A DNA stretch of 64,000 bases from Actinophytocola sp. (lineage in GTDB: Bacteria > Actinomycetota > Actinomycetes > Mycobacteriales > Pseudonocardiaceae). The position numbers were made by a program, and so were the translations under genes. Below are positions 46,509-56,942 of the stretch, piece by piece; position 1 is the stretch's first letter, and every line of letters starts with the position of its first letter. The DNA lies in NCBI GenBank assembly GCA_009379975.1, contig WHSS01000001.1, positions 33,334-97,333 of the forward strand. The letters run 5' to 3'. A model generated the notes under the pieces. The model had not been told where the DNA came from, did no database searches, and saw only the letters and a program-made list of their open reading frames with translations.

Positions 46509-48692
46509 TCAACCCTCGCCAGGTTCGCCCGCGGAGTTCACGTAGGTCAGCGTCAGATCGACCCGGGTGGCCGGGGCGCCGAGCCAGTTGTGCACCTCGA
46601 CCCGGTACTTGCCCGGCTGCGGCCGTGACGTCTTGAACTGCTCCATGTTCAGCTCGCCCGACGCGCCGCTGGCCAAGTCCTCGCTCCACGTACCGTCGGC
46701 CTGCTGCCGTTGCAGGTACAGGTCGATGTCGGCGGGTGACGACGGCACGGCCCCGACGATCAGCTCCGCGTTGTCGAAGTCGTCGAGCACCTCGAACTCG
46801 TGATACGCGACCGTCGCCGGGGTCCGCTCCGGCCCACCCAGCGGCGGCGTGACCGATGCACGCTCGGTTTCCTGCGCCGGACCGACTTCGCCCGGGGCGT
46901 CGAGCTCGAACGGCACGTCGTCTTCGACCAGGGCCGGCTCCGTAACCACCGGCACTCGCAGTGCGGTGCCGTCGGGCCCGGTGACGACCGTGATCTGCGG
47001 GTCGACCGCGAAGGTCGGCACCTTGTCAGGGTCGGAGGCGGTCACCCGCATCACCAGCCGGTGCCCTTCGCGCAGGTTGTGCGCCATGGCGAAGCCGGTC
47101 GGCGACATGTCGTAAACCCGGCCCGGGACGGCGGGGGAGGGCGTCGACAGCCCGGAACGCAGCTCCGGGTTGAGCGCGAACTGGCTGATCCGGCGCCGAT
47201 CGACGTTGCCGTCCTCATCCGGCGGCGACTCGTCGTACAGCGTGGTGATCAGGTGCACTCGTGGCACGGTCACCGAGGCGACCAGGTCGAGCTGTGGCTG
47301 CCCGGCGAGCACGGTGTCCTCCGTCATCGGAGCCGTCACGAAGTCAACGCCGCCGGTGTCCTGCGGGTCGTTGAACCCGCCGGGGTCACCACTGAAACTG
47401 CTGGTGCCCGCCGGTGCGGGCGCCGTCTCGAGGCCGCCGTAGCGCGTCGGGAAGAGCTCGAGTGTGCTCTCGCTCGCCGTCGGCCATTGCGAGTCGTTGT
47501 GGATCGCGGTCCGGTCACCCGAGCGTGCACCGGAGAAGGTGCCGTCGGAGAGGAACAGCTCGGTATCCGGACCGGTCTCGACGTCGCGTTGCGCGAGGTG
47601 CTTGTCGAACCAGGCGTGCATCGCGTACGTCCACTGGATACCGCGCCGGGTGGGGCAGCAGCCTGAGCCGTGGTCCCACTGGCCCAGCCACAGCTTGTCG
47701 CCCGGCTTGCCGCCGCGCTGCGTGAACCATTCCATCCCGGCGACCCGGGCGGCGTTGTCGTTGACGCCGTGCACCATGAACACCGGCAGGTCCGCCTGAC
47801 TGGCCTCGAAGGTCCAGTCCCGCTCGGCGTGCCAGTGCGTGTACTGGCCGGACAGCTGCGCCTCACCCGCGGTCAGCGAGCTGTTGGGCAGGCCGCAGCC
47901 GGTGTCCTCCTGGTTCTTGCCGAAGCTTTCGCCGCCGGGCAGGTGCCGTTCGAGCGCGATCTGCTCGTAGGCGAACATCGGGCCCGCCCACTGCAGGAAA
48001 TAGGGCACCCCGCCCTGGAACTGGTGGTCATACATCCGCGCGAGGCCCGCGCTCGGCACGATCGTCTCGAGGCCGTCGGGGTCCATCGCCGCGCCCAGCG
48101 AGGGGGTCGAGCCGACGTAGGAGTGGCCGGTCATGCCGACCCGGCCGTTGGACCAGTCCTGCTGCGCCGCCCACTCGACGACCTGCTTGATGTCGCTGGC
48201 GTCGTTCGGGCCGAGGTGGTCGAGACAGCCCGCGGAGAGGCCGGTGCCGCGCAGGTCCATCATCACGACCGCGTAGCCCTTCGGCGCGAAGTAGCCGGTC
48301 AAGCCGACCGGGTTGCCGTCGTCGTCGCGGGGCTCGGGCAGGATGCGCGTGCCTTCGCGATCGGCGAGTGTCCCGTGATACGGGCTCGATTCCAGGATCG
48401 TCGGCCAGGCCCCGTCCTCCTTGGGCCGCGTGACCTCGATGTAGACCTCGACGTCGTCGTGCATCGGGATCTCGAAGGTCTCCTTGACGGTCTCGCGATC
48501 GCCGTCGCTGAGCCCGGCGACCTTGGTGTAGTCGAATGCCGCGGGTTCACTGGCCGCGGGCGGTTCCTGCGGGCCCTTGGGTTTCTTGGGGGCGGCGCCC
48601 GCGATGGGTGAGGTGAATGTGCCGAGGAGTAAAGCCGCGAGGCCTAACGCGAGGCCGCTGCGCATGATGCGCCGGGCTGCCATCGAGGTCAT
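46509..48692 (-). CDS. Secreted CocE/NonD family hydrolase (X-Pro dipeptidyl-peptidase-like)
   Basis: Signal peptide; VEVYIEVTRPKEDGAWPTILESSPYHG...YAVVMMDLRGTGLSAGCLDHLG...GRVGMTGHSYVGSTPSLGAA; C-terminal jelly-roll. Confidence 0.88.
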   Translation of the reverse strand: MTSMAARRIMRSGLALGLAALLLGTFTSPIAGAAPKKPKGPQEPPAASEPAAFDYTKVAGLSDGDRETVKETFEIPMHDDVEVYIEVTRPKEDGAWPTILESSPYHGTLADREGTRILPEPRDDDGNPVGLTGYFAPKGYAVVMMDLRGTGLSAGCLDHLGPNDASDIKQVVEWAAQQDWSNGRVGMTGHSYVGSTPSLGAAMDPDGLETIVPSAGLARMYDHQFQGGVPYFLQWAGPMFAYEQIALERHLPGGESFGKNQEDTGCGLPNSSLTAGEAQLSGQYTHWHAERDWTFEASQADLPVFMVHGVNDNAARVAGMEWFTQRGGKPGDKLWLGQWDHGSGCCPTRRGIQWTYAMHAWFDKHLAQRDVETGPDTELFLSDGTFSGARSGDRTAIHNDSQWPTASESTLELFPTRYGGLETAPAPAGTSSFSGDPGGFNDPQDTGGVDFVTAPMTEDTVLAGQPQLDLVASVTVPRVHLITTLYDESPPDEDGNVDRRRISQFALNPELRSGLSTPSPAVPGRVYDMSPTGFAMAHNLREGHRLVMRVTASDPDKVPTFAVDPQITVVTGPDGTALRVPVVTEPALVEDDVPFELDAPGEVGPAQETERASVTPPLGGPERTPATVAYHEFEVLDDFDNAELIVGAVPSSPADIDLYLQRQQADGTWSEDLASGASGELNMEQFKTSRPQPGKYRVEVHNWLGAPATRVDLTLTYVNSAGEPGEG

Positions 48693-48764
48693 CGGTGGGT
48701 CCTTCCGATCCAGGTTCGGTAAAGGACTCAACGATCACTCGATCGGTTAGTCACGCATCCGCAC

Positions 48765-48868
48765 CTTGTGCGTGAATCCCCTTGCGCCGGCACGCTTCAG
48801 CACTCACGACCGCTCAACAGGGGTCGTGAGTGCTGAAGCGTGCTCATGCAAAGGATTTCACGCACGAG
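48765..48868. repeat. Full 104-bp nested palindrome (element C)
   Basis: CACGCTTCAGCACTCACGACC (48791-48811)/GGTCGTGAGTGCTGAAGCGTG (48822-48842) perfect 21-bp arms; outer CTTGTGCGTGAA.../TTCACGCACGAG. Confidence 0.92.
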
Positions 48869-48899
48869 GGCGCGGGTGGCTTGCGCGCCGGGGTGGTGG

Positions 48900-49550
48900 T
48901 CAGCTCAGGGTTTCGGTCTCGGCCTGCGCGGGCGGCTCGGCACCGCTGCCACCTTTCTTGCGCTTGACGAGGATGACGAGCACGAAGACCAGGACGACCA
49001 GGCCGAGCACCACCCAGCTGCCCTTGCCGATCGCGCTTTCCAGCCATTTGGCCGACTCGCCGAGCGCGGCGCCGATACCGATGTGCAGCGCGCACCAGGT
49101 GGTGCCCGCGATGGCGGCCGCGGGCAGGAACTTCCGGTACGGCAGCCCGGCCGCACCCGCCGCGGCAGGCACCAGGGTGCGCATCACCGGCAGGAAGATC
49201 GCGAACATCACCGCGATGGCCCCCCGGCGCCGCAGGAAGTCGACCGCCTTGTCCCAGCCGTCCGCGCCGTGCTGTCGGACCATCTTCGTCTGGCGCAGCC
49301 GCGGGCCGAAATACTTGCCGATGAGGTAGCCCGCGGAGTAGCCGAGGATGGCGCAGGCCGTGGTCACCAGCCACATCAGCACGAACTTCGGCACCGAATT
49401 CGCCGTTGTGCCGAGGATGAACAGCCCGGTCTCGCCCGGTGCGATGAAGCCGAGCCCCAGCGTCGTCTCGCCGAACACCAGCAGGCCCGCGCCGACCAGC
49501 AGGAGTGCGGGCGGCAGCTCGGCAAGCCAGGTCAGGAACTCAGAGATCAC
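48900..49550 (-). CDS. DedA family membrane protein
   Basis: GETTLGLGFIAPGETGLFILG...YLIGKYFGPRL...FLRRRGAIAVMFAIFLPVMRTLVPAAAGAAGLPYRKFLPA. Confidence 0.9.
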   Translation of the reverse strand: MISEFLTWLAELPPALLLVGAGLLVFGETTLGLGFIAPGETGLFILGTTANSVPKFVLMWLVTTACAILGYSAGYLIGKYFGPRLRQTKMVRQHGADGWDKAVDFLRRRGAIAVMFAIFLPVMRTLVPAAAGAAGLPYRKFLPAAAIAGTTWCALHIGIGAALGESAKWLESAIGKGSWVVLGLVVLVFVLVILVKRKKGGSGAEPPAQAETETLS

Positions 49551-49586
49551 GGGCTTTCCCTTGCTGTCGCGCCGGTGACGGGCGTG

Positions 49587-50591
49587 CTACCTCGCCAGCA
49601 GCGCGCTCGCCTCTTGCGCAGCCGGCCCTGCCGAAGCCAGGTGCGCCAGGTTCTCCGGCAGCGCCTCGCCGCGGTGGCGCTTGGTCTGCGCGTATAGCCT
49701 GCCAGCGCGGTAGGAGGACCGCACCAGCGGCCCGGCCATGACGCCCGCGAACCCGAGTTCTTCCGCGTGCTGGGAATGCTCGACGAACTCCTCGGGCTTG
49801 ACCCACCGGTCAACGGGATGGTGCCGGACGCTCGGTCGCAGGTACTGGGTGATCGTCAGGATCTCGCAGCCGGCCTCGACCAGGTCACGCATCGCGGGCC
49901 CGACCTCGTCCGGGGTCTCGCCCATGCCGAGGATCAGGTTCGACTTGGTGACCAGGCCCGCTTCGCGCGCGCGGGTGATTACTTCGAGCGAGCGAGCATA
50001 GCGGAAGCCTGGCCGGATCGACTTGAAGATGCGGGGCACCGTCTCGACGTTGTGCGCCAGCACCTCGGGCCGCGAGCCGAACACCTCGGCGAGCTGTTCG
50101 GGATCGGCGTTGAAGTCGGGGATGAGCAGCTCGACGCCGGTGCCGGGGTTGAGTGCGTGGATCTGCCGCACGGTCTCGGCGTAGAGCCACGCGCCGCCGT
50201 CGTCGAGATCGTCGCGGGCGACACCGGTCACCGTCGAGTAGCGCAGGCCCATGGCCTGCACGCTCTCGGCGACCTTGCGGGGCTCCTCGGTGTCGAGCGC
50301 CGCGGGCTTACCGGTGTCGATCTGGCAGAAGTCGCAGCGCCTGGTGCACTGGTCGCCACCGATGAGGAAGGTGGCCTCGCGGTCTTCCCAGCATTCGTAG
50401 ATGTTGGGACAGCCTGCCTCTTCGCAGACCGTGTGCAGCCCCTCTCGCCGCACCAAGCCTTTCAGCTCGGTGAACTCGGGGCCCATCTTCGCCCTGGTCT
50501 TGATCCAGGACGGCTTCTTCTCGATCGGCGTCTGGCTGTTGCGGACTTCGAGTCGCAGCAGCTTGCGGCCTTCAGGTGCGGGTGCGCTCAC
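49587..50591 (-). CDS. lipA: Lipoyl synthase
   Basis: [40 protein letters not shown] (CxxxxxC and CxxxCxxC motifs); [11 protein letters not shown]-like [20 protein letters not shown]. Confidence 0.97.
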   Translation of the reverse strand: MSAPAPEGRKLLRLEVRNSQTPIEKKPSWIKTRAKMGPEFTELKGLVRREGLHTVCEEAGCPNIYECWEDREATFLIGGDQCTRRCDFCQIDTGKPAALDTEEPRKVAESVQAMGLRYSTVTGVARDDLDDGGAWLYAETVRQIHALNPGTGVELLIPDFNADPEQLAEVFGSRPEVLAHNVETVPRIFKSIRPGFRYARSLEVITRAREAGLVTKSNLILGMGETPDEVGPAMRDLVEAGCEILTITQYLRPSVRHHPVDRWVKPEEFVEHSQHAEELGFAGVMAGPLVRSSYRAGRLYAQTKRHRGEALPENLAHLASAGPAAQEASALLAR

Positions 50592-50613
50592 GTCGTCCAC
50601 CCTACTGACGTTC

Positions 50614-51576
50614 TTATTTCGGGTCCGGCACGATGCCGGTGAGCTGCTGCGTGATATCCCACAGCCGCTGCCGGGTCTCCGGATCCCGCGCGGGTCGCAG
50701 CGGCCGGATGGGCTTCGGAGCGCCACGGAACTGCCGGTAGCCGTCGGGGCCGAAGTACTGGCCGCCTTCGACGCCGGGGGCGGTGGCGGCATACAGCTGT
50801 GGCAGCGCGCCGACGCGCACGTCCTGCGCGAGGACCTTGTCGCTGAACCAGGCGCCCGCCTTGAGGGCGCCCGACAGCAGCGGGTTCTGGTAGCTGCCTG
50901 CCATGGTGCCGCTGAGGTTGGTCGCGGTGTAGCCGGGGTGCGCGGCGACGCTGATGACGTGCCCGCCCTCCTCGCGGAGCCGCCGGTCGAGCTCCATCGC
51001 GAAGACCTGGTTGGCGAGCTTGGCCTGGCCGTAGGCGCTGGCAGGGTCGTAGCGGCGGCCCTCGAAGTTGGGGTCATCGGCGTCGATCCGGCCCCTGGTC
51101 GCGGCCAGGCTCGACACGGTCACGATCCGCGCGGGCGCCTCGGCGGTGCCTGCCTTGCGCAGCGCGGGCATCAGCAGCCAGGTCAGCGCGGCGTGACCGA
51201 GGTGGTTGGTGCCGAACTGGGTCTCGAAGCCGTCCGCGGTCTTGCCCTTGGGGACGGCCATCACCCCGGCGTTGTTCATCAGCACATGCAGGGTGTCCTC
51301 GGTGAACTCACGAACCTGTGTCGCTGCGGCCCGCACCGAGTCGAGGCTCGCGAGGTCGAGCTGGATGAGCCGGGGCTCGGCGCCGGTCGCGCGCTGCCGG
51401 ACCTCGGCCAGCGCCTGCGCGCCACGCTCGGCGGAACGACACCCCAGCAGGACGTGCGCGCCCTTGCCGGCGAGCACGATGGCGGTGCGCAGGCCGAGGC
51501 CCGAGTTGGCGCCGGTCACCAGGACCGTCCGGCCGTGCTGATCGGTGATGTCGCCTTCACTGAACCGCTGTGGCAT
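50614..51576 (-). CDS. SDR family oxidoreductase (retinol dehydrogenase/WWOX-like)
   Basis: [31 protein letters not shown]...[30 protein letters not shown]...YGQAKLANQ. Confidence 0.92.
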   Translation of the reverse strand: MPQRFSEGDITDQHGRTVLVTGANSGLGLRTAIVLAGKGAHVLLGCRSAERGAQALAEVRQRATGAEPRLIQLDLASLDSVRAAATQVREFTEDTLHVLMNNAGVMAVPKGKTADGFETQFGTNHLGHAALTWLLMPALRKAGTAEAPARIVTVSSLAATRGRIDADDPNFEGRRYDPASAYGQAKLANQVFAMELDRRLREEGGHVISVAAHPGYTATNLSGTMAGSYQNPLLSGALKAGAWFSDKVLAQDVRVGALPQLYAATAPGVEGGQYFGPDGYRQFRGAPKPIRPLRPARDPETRQRLWDITQQLTGIVPDPK

Positions 51577-51593
51577 GGGCCCAGCCTAGTGCG

Positions 51594-52130
51594 CTAGCTG
51601 GCGGGCGTGAGCAGCCGCATCAACTGGCCGACCGGACCGGAATGGCGGGCGGGAACGTGGTCGGCGTGCCGGATGAGCGCCAGGAACGAGGCACCGATCC
51701 TGGTGATCTCCGCGACCGGCTCGTAAGGGTCGGCCAGGCCAGCCGATATCGCGAGCATGCGCTGCTCCCGCTCCAAGGCCGGGCGCAGCACTGCCGGATA
51801 GGTTTCGATGCCCGCGTCGAGCACGGCGCGCAGCGTCGGGTGCTTCCGGTGGGCGCGCTGCCACGCCGCGGTGGCCCGGTCCGCGTTATCGGATTCGTCC
51901 CTCGGCGAGTTGTCGCTGTCCTCGGGGCCGACCAGCTCCGCCCGCAGGTAACCGCCGAGCAACTGGGTCCAGCGGTAGTACAGCGCCAGCAGCAGCTGCT
52001 CGCGGCCGCCGAACAGTTCCTCCGCGCGGTCGATCTCCTCGAACGGCAGGGTGGCTGCCTGGTTACCGCGTGCCTGCTTCAGTACGGCGTCCATGATGTC
52101 GCGCCGGGCATAGAAATCGCGCCAGCTCAT
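51594..52130 (-). CDS. Conserved hypothetical protein
   Basis: MSWRDFYARRDIMDAVLKQARGNQAATLPFEEIDRAEELFGGREQLLLALYYRW; GGGGAGAGAG RBS upstream of ATG 52130. Confidence 0.7.
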   Translation of the reverse strand: MSWRDFYARRDIMDAVLKQARGNQAATLPFEEIDRAEELFGGREQLLLALYYRWTQLLGGYLRAELVGPEDSDNSPRDESDNADRATAAWQRAHRKHPTLRAVLDAGIETYPAVLRPALEREQRMLAISAGLADPYEPVAEITRIGASFLALIRHADHVPARHSGPVGQLMRLLTPAS

Positions 52131-52437
52131 GACTCTCTCCCCATGGTGTGCCACGACATAATGGGCCAATTATGTGACCCCATTCATGCCACGGTGTTTC
52201 GATATAAACTCGTGTGATCAATACACCTAAAACGTAGCACGGGAGCCGGGTAATGGTGGGCGCGCTGGCTTGTGATCATGGTGACACCATGCAGGTGCTG
52301 GCCTCATTCGGCGCGGTGCCGGCGGTTTTATGAACGTTAGGTTCCCGGCTGGTTACCGATAGCCAATACACGGCTGACTCGCCGCATGTGACGCGCGCAA
52401 TAAAAGCGTTTCGATAATTGTGCGTCGCCGAGTGAGT

Positions 52438-52473
52438 GTGACGTTCTGCCCGGCCCTATTGGCCGAACGTCAC
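52438..52473. terminator. Candidate stem-loop 3' of the SDR gene
   Basis: GTGACGTTC (52438-52446)/GAACGTCAC (52465-52473) with inner GGCC/GGCC; downstream of minus-strand gene ending at 52507. Confidence 0.4.
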
Positions 52474-52506
52474 GTCCGCACGACGTGCCGCGTGAGGGTG
52501 CGGTCG

Positions 52507-53199
52507 CTATGCCTTGCCGTAGACCGGCACGTGCGCGCCGCTGACCACCCCGGACGAGCCTTCACAGAGGAAGAGCACCACGCGGCCGATCTCGGCGGGG
52601 GCGACCCACTTGGTGTGATCCGCGCCGGGCCGCTCCTCGCGGTTGGCCGGAGTGTCGATCACGCTGGGCAGCACCGCGTTGACCCGGATGCCGTCCTGCT
52701 TGTACTCGGCGGCCATGGCGTCGACGAAGGCCAGTACCGCGGCTTTCGCCGTGATGTAGCCCGCCGCCCCGGGAAACGGCCGCAAGGCGGCACGGCTCGA
52801 TACGCACACGATCGAGCCGCCGTCCCCGGCGAGCAGGTGTGGCAACGCCGCTTGGCTCACGAGGTAGGTGGGCCGCAGGTTCAGCCGTAGCTGGGCTTCG
52901 AACTCGGCGATATCGGTCTCGTGCACCTTGCCGTGCATCGCGAAGCCGCCGACCAGGTTCACCACCGCCCGCAACGGCGCATCGCCGTCATCGGCGGCGG
53001 CCTGGACCACCTCGCGGGTGGATTCGGCCTCGAACAGGTCGGCACGCATCGTGCGCAGGTTCTCGTGCTGTGGCAGCCGCACGAGTTCGGACTCGACGAG
53101 CCAGGGCACCACGACTCGCCACCCGGCCGCCAGGAAGGTCTCGGTGACCCCGGAACCGAGACCGCCGGACCCACCGGTGATCAATGCCGTCCTGTTCAT
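52507..53199 (-). CDS. SDR family oxidoreductase
   Basis: TALITGGSGGLGSGVTETFLAAGWRVV...VNLVGGFAM...GYITAKAAVLAFVDAMAAEYKQDGIRVNAVLPSVIDT. Confidence 0.92.
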   Translation of the reverse strand: MNRTALITGGSGGLGSGVTETFLAAGWRVVVPWLVESELVRLPQHENLRTMRADLFEAESTREVVQAAADDGDAPLRAVVNLVGGFAMHGKVHETDIAEFEAQLRLNLRPTYLVSQAALPHLLAGDGGSIVCVSSRAALRPFPGAAGYITAKAAVLAFVDAMAAEYKQDGIRVNAVLPSVIDTPANREERPGADHTKWVAPAEIGRVVLFLCEGSSGVVSGAHVPVYGKA

Positions 53200-53363
53200 G
53201 TGCGCTCCTTTCCTCCTCGACGCCAGCAGGCTACGCCTCGATGATCACCGGTGTCGTGGCGCGCGTAACGGCGATGCCAGCACGTATGAATCTCCGGCCT
53301 AGTACGACAGCGCTAGATCAACTGCTCCCCAGGAACGGGTTGCGGCATCGGCACAGGCCACCC

Positions 53364-53415
53364 GGGTCGTGAGTGCTGATCAGGGTTCTAACCCTGATAG
53401 CCACTCACGACACCC
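53364..53415. repeat. Palindromic intergenic repeat (element D)
   Basis: GTCGTGAGTG...ATCAGGGTT CT AACCCTGAT...CACTCACGAC: shares GTCGTGAGTG core with elements A-C. Confidence 0.8.
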
Positions 53416-53427
53416 GACCTGCGCCGG

Positions 53428-53586
53428 ATGCTCGCCGTAGTCGCCGGGACAGCAGGCCTGTTGTTGTCCGTAGCGGCTACGGCGTACGCACACGGCGACA
53501 CCCGGCTGGTCGACGACGATGTGGTGATCGCGGCGGGCGAATCGGCGACGTTGACGTGCGAAGACGTCAGTTTTCGGGCTGCGTGA
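53428..53586 (+). CDS. Possible small secreted peptide (52 aa) or truncated secreted protein
   Basis: Translation MLAVVAGTAGLLLSVAATAYAHGDTRLVDDDVVIAAGESATLTCEDVSFRAA*; signal-peptide-like N-terminus; below ORF-track length cut-off. Confidence 0.4.
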   Translation: MLAVVAGTAGLLLSVAATAYAHGDTRLVDDDVVIAAGESATLTCEDVSFRAA

Positions 53587-55723
53587 GTGCCGCCCGCAGG
53601 GTGTCGATCAGGCCGGTGAGCTCGGCGCCCGCTCCGTCGTCGAGTCGCAGCAGTTGCTCCAGCTCGTAGACCGTCTCCAGGATCCAGCCCCGTTTGGGCG
53701 CGTGGCTCAACGCTTGCGCGATCAACATCCCGGCGTCGTCGAACTCGCCGCGTGCCGCGCGGTATATGGCGAGCGCCAGCAGGGGCTGGTCGCAGCCGGG
53801 GTTCTCGACCACCTCGGACATCCCCGTGCTGATCGCCGCCTTGATCTCGTCCCTGGCGGACTCGCCCCGCTCGAGCGATATCAGTGCCCGCCGGAAGTGC
53901 CACCACCCGACCTCGGGTTCGAGCTCGAGCGCCGAGTCGAGGTCGGTCAGCGCTTGCTCGAACTGGCCGATCTGCCGATACGCGTCGGCCCGCCCCTCGT
54001 AAGACCACGCATAAGCCGGATCCAGCTCGATGGCACGGGTGTAGTCGGCGATCGCCTCGTGCTGGCGACCCATCCAGCAGTGCAAGCGGGCGCGCCTGCC
54101 GAGCACGGCGGGCGACGGCTCCAGCCGGATCGCCCCGGTCAGGTCGGCGATGGCGTCGTCATACCGGCCCATCAGCCGAGAGGTCTCGCCGCGGCCGGCG
54201 ATCATCCACGCCCGGATCGGCTCCAGTTCAATCGCGCGGGTGTAATCGGCGAGCGCCTCGTCATAGCGGCCCATGCTGCGCAACGCCATCCCGCGTGCGG
54301 CGATCGCCCACGCATAGGTCGGTTTCAGCTCGATGGCGCGGTCGAAGTCGCGGTGCGCGAGCTCGTATTGATGCATCCCTCGATACGAGTCGCCGCGATA
54401 GGCCAGCGCTCGCTCGTCGGCCGGTTCCAGCTCGACAGCGCGGGTCAGGTCGGCCACGGCCGCCTGGTACTCACCGAGCAGCCGCTGGGTGTCGCCCCGT
54501 CCGACGAGGACCCACGCCGTGTCCGGTTCCAGGGCGAGCGCCGCGGTGTAGTCGGCGATCGCGTCGGCGTACCTGCCGACATTCCGGTAGATGTCACCGC
54601 GCGTTCCGATCGCCCAGGCGTGGTCCGGTTGCAGCTCGATGGCCCGATTGAGGTCGTCGAGGGCCTCGGAATAGCGTCTCTTCGCGCGAAGCACTTCGCC
54701 CCGGTAGGCCAGGGCGGTGGCGTCGTGCGGGTTCCGTTCGAGGGCGCGGGTGAGGTCACGGAGAACTTTGTCGCAGGTGCGATCGGCGGGAGCGCTGAGA
54801 TCGGCACGGTGGCGCGCCGCGGGCACGGTCGGGGATGGCGGCGGCGCCTCGACTTCAGCGGGCATCGTCGCCGACGCGGGCTCCCGGCCGCCGGACATCC
54901 CTTGACCGTGCACGGCCTCATGCGCGGCATCGGCCAGCTCGCCCGCACTGCCGAACCGCCTGTCGGGCTCCTTGGCCATGCCCCGCGCGATCACGGCGTC
55001 CAGGGACACCGGAACCCCCGGGTGCTGGGACGGCCGCGGGATGTCCAGGTTGAGGTGCGCGTGAATCATCGCGGGCAGGCCGTCCACCGGATACGGCTTC
55101 TTCCCGGTCAGCGTCTCGTAGAACAGGCATGCCAGTGAGTACACGTCCGCCCGAGCGTCTCCCGATCGCCCGTGGAACCGCTCCGGCGCCATGTAATCGG
55201 CGGTGCCGACGGTCGCGCCGGTGGCGGTCACCGACGTCGCCGCGTTACCGGTCACGATGCGAGCGATGCCGAAGTCGACCAGGTAGGCGAAGTCGTAGTG
55301 GGCGAGCAGGACGTTGGACGGCTTGACGTCGCGGTGCACCAGGCCCTCGGCATGCGCCGCATCCAGTGCGCCGGCAACCTGGGACAGGATGCGCACGGCC
55401 CGCTCCGGTGGCATGACGCCTGCTCGGGAGAGCACCGTGCCCAGGTCTTCGCCCTCGATCAGCCGCATGTCGATGAACAGTTGGCCGTCGATCTCACCGA
55501 AGTCGTGGATGGGCACCACGTGCGGCTCGCGTAGCCGTGCGGTCAGCTCCGACTCCTTGCGAAACCGGATCTGAAACTCGGTGTCCACCGAGAGCTGGCG
55601 GCGTAGCCGCTTGACCGCGACAGGGCGCTGCTTGACGGTGTCGAACGCGCGGTACACCTCGCCCATGCCACCGTGGCCGATGAGCTTGTCCAAGCGATAC
55701 GGACCGAATTGCTCGTGCGGCAC
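53567..55723 (-). CDS. Ser/Thr protein kinase with C-terminal TPR array
   Basis: YRLDKLIGHGGMGEVYRAFDTVKQRPVAVKRL...HRDVKPSNVLL...VDFGIAR...ADYMAPERF; repeated AIELEPxxAWAIxxRG TPR units; GGAGG RBS upstream of GTG 55723. Confidence 0.93.
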   Translation of the reverse strand: MPHEQFGPYRLDKLIGHGGMGEVYRAFDTVKQRPVAVKRLRRQLSVDTEFQIRFRKESELTARLREPHVVPIHDFGEIDGQLFIDMRLIEGEDLGTVLSRAGVMPPERAVRILSQVAGALDAAHAEGLVHRDVKPSNVLLAHYDFAYLVDFGIARIVTGNAATSVTATGATVGTADYMAPERFHGRSGDARADVYSLACLFYETLTGKKPYPVDGLPAMIHAHLNLDIPRPSQHPGVPVSLDAVIARGMAKEPDRRFGSAGELADAAHEAVHGQGMSGGREPASATMPAEVEAPPPSPTVPAARHRADLSAPADRTCDKVLRDLTRALERNPHDATALAYRGEVLRAKRRYSEALDDLNRAIELQPDHAWAIGTRGDIYRNVGRYADAIADYTAALALEPDTAWVLVGRGDTQRLLGEYQAAVADLTRAVELEPADERALAYRGDSYRGMHQYELAHRDFDRAIELKPTYAWAIAARGMALRSMGRYDEALADYTRAIELEPIRAWMIAGRGETSRLMGRYDDAIADLTGAIRLEPSPAVLGRRARLHCWMGRQHEAIADYTRAIELDPAYAWSYEGRADAYRQIGQFEQALTDLDSALELEPEVGWWHFRRALISLERGESARDEIKAAISTGMSEVVENPGCDQPLLALAIYRAARGEFDDAGMLIAQALSHAPKRGWILETVYELEQLLRLDDGAGAELTGLIDTLRAALTQPEN

Positions 55724-55884
55724 GGGAGCCTCCTCGACCAGGCGAGTGGCGTCGCGCACCACCCGTCACTATGTCGGTTAGCAAAAGCTTGCCACAGGAA
55801 CCGGGGCGTTGCCGGGGACGCAGGCGACAGGGGAGGGGCGACCGGTGGCCGCCCGTCCCGTGTCAGACGCTGTCGAGCGCAGTG

Positions 55885-56942
55885 TCAGTTGTTACCTCCT
55901 CCGGCGCCCTTCTCCTTGAAGACGTACAGACCGCCGTTACGGTCGCTTCCGTAGATCCAGGGCTCGCCCGGCGCCTTCCGCACGCCCCAGAAGTCGTGCG
56001 GCAGCCCGCCGTTGGACGCCAGGAACTCATCGGAGTTGTCGAAGAACCGCGCCACCTCGACCGGGTTGGCCGGGTCGGTGACGTCGAGCACCAGCATCCC
56101 GTCGTAGTACCAGGAGACGTAGGCCTTCACCCGTCCGTCTTCGGTGTCCTCGACGACCACGTTGTGCGACGAGTAGGTACCGAACGGATCGCACTCCGGG
56201 ATCGGTTCCGGGGACGCGCTGCAGACGGTGTCGAACGTCGAGGCCAGCACCGGGTTCTCCGGGTCGGAGTAATCCCAGATTCGCAGACCGCTCCACGGTG
56301 TGTCTTCGCTGATGTTGTTGGCGATCACCACGGCGTCGGCGCCCGCGGCCGCCGCGTTGAAGTTCTTATCGCGGAAAGCGCACGCACCACGGCGGACCAC
56401 CGCGATACCGCCGTCGGCGATCGCGTCGGCGTTGAGGATCTCGTCGCCGTCGCATGCCCGCCCGATCCACACGAGGTCCCCGCTGACCGCGCCGATGTCG
56501 GCGAACTTGGGCTGGTCGCCTGCCAGTTCGACGGCCGGGTAACTTTCTCCGGCCAGCGGTCCCGACGTCACCTCGACGCTGTCGGCGTCAATCGTGCCGC
56601 TGTTGCCGGTCTGGCTGCCTTCGAAGTCGTCCCCGGCGGCTGGACGCTGTTCCAGGCGTTGAAGTCTTCCTCGCCCTCGACGACGATGCTGCCGTCGGCG
56701 CTCGGCCACGCGGAGTGGCTGTTGACCTCACCGTCGAGCGAACCGTTCTCCGGGTCGATGGCCACCGAAACCAGCTGCGGATCGGCGGGGTCACTGATGT
56801 CGAGCAGGATCAGGCCCGCGTCCCAGTGGCTCAGGTAGGCCTTGGTGCCGTCGTCGGGGTGGGCGCCGGCCGAACCGGCCAGGGTCAGCCCCAAGATCAC
56901 CGCGGCAGGAAGGGTGAGTAGAGGTGTTCTCAATGACTTCAC
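55885..56942 (-). pseudogene. Secreted LVIVD-repeat protein with PA domain, frameshifted
   Basis: N-part (56942-) MKSLRTPLL...AYLSHWDAGLILLDISDPADPQLVS...FNAWNSVQPPG continues in another frame as DDFEGSQTGNSGTIDADSVEV...PA domain...MLVLDVTDPANPVEVARFF; shift at CCCC run 56631-56634. Confidence 0.75.

Noticed and set aside
53654-55138. 494-aa plus-strand ORF
   Set aside because: Antisense to repetitive TPR-coding DNA; repeats in translation mirror the TPR units.
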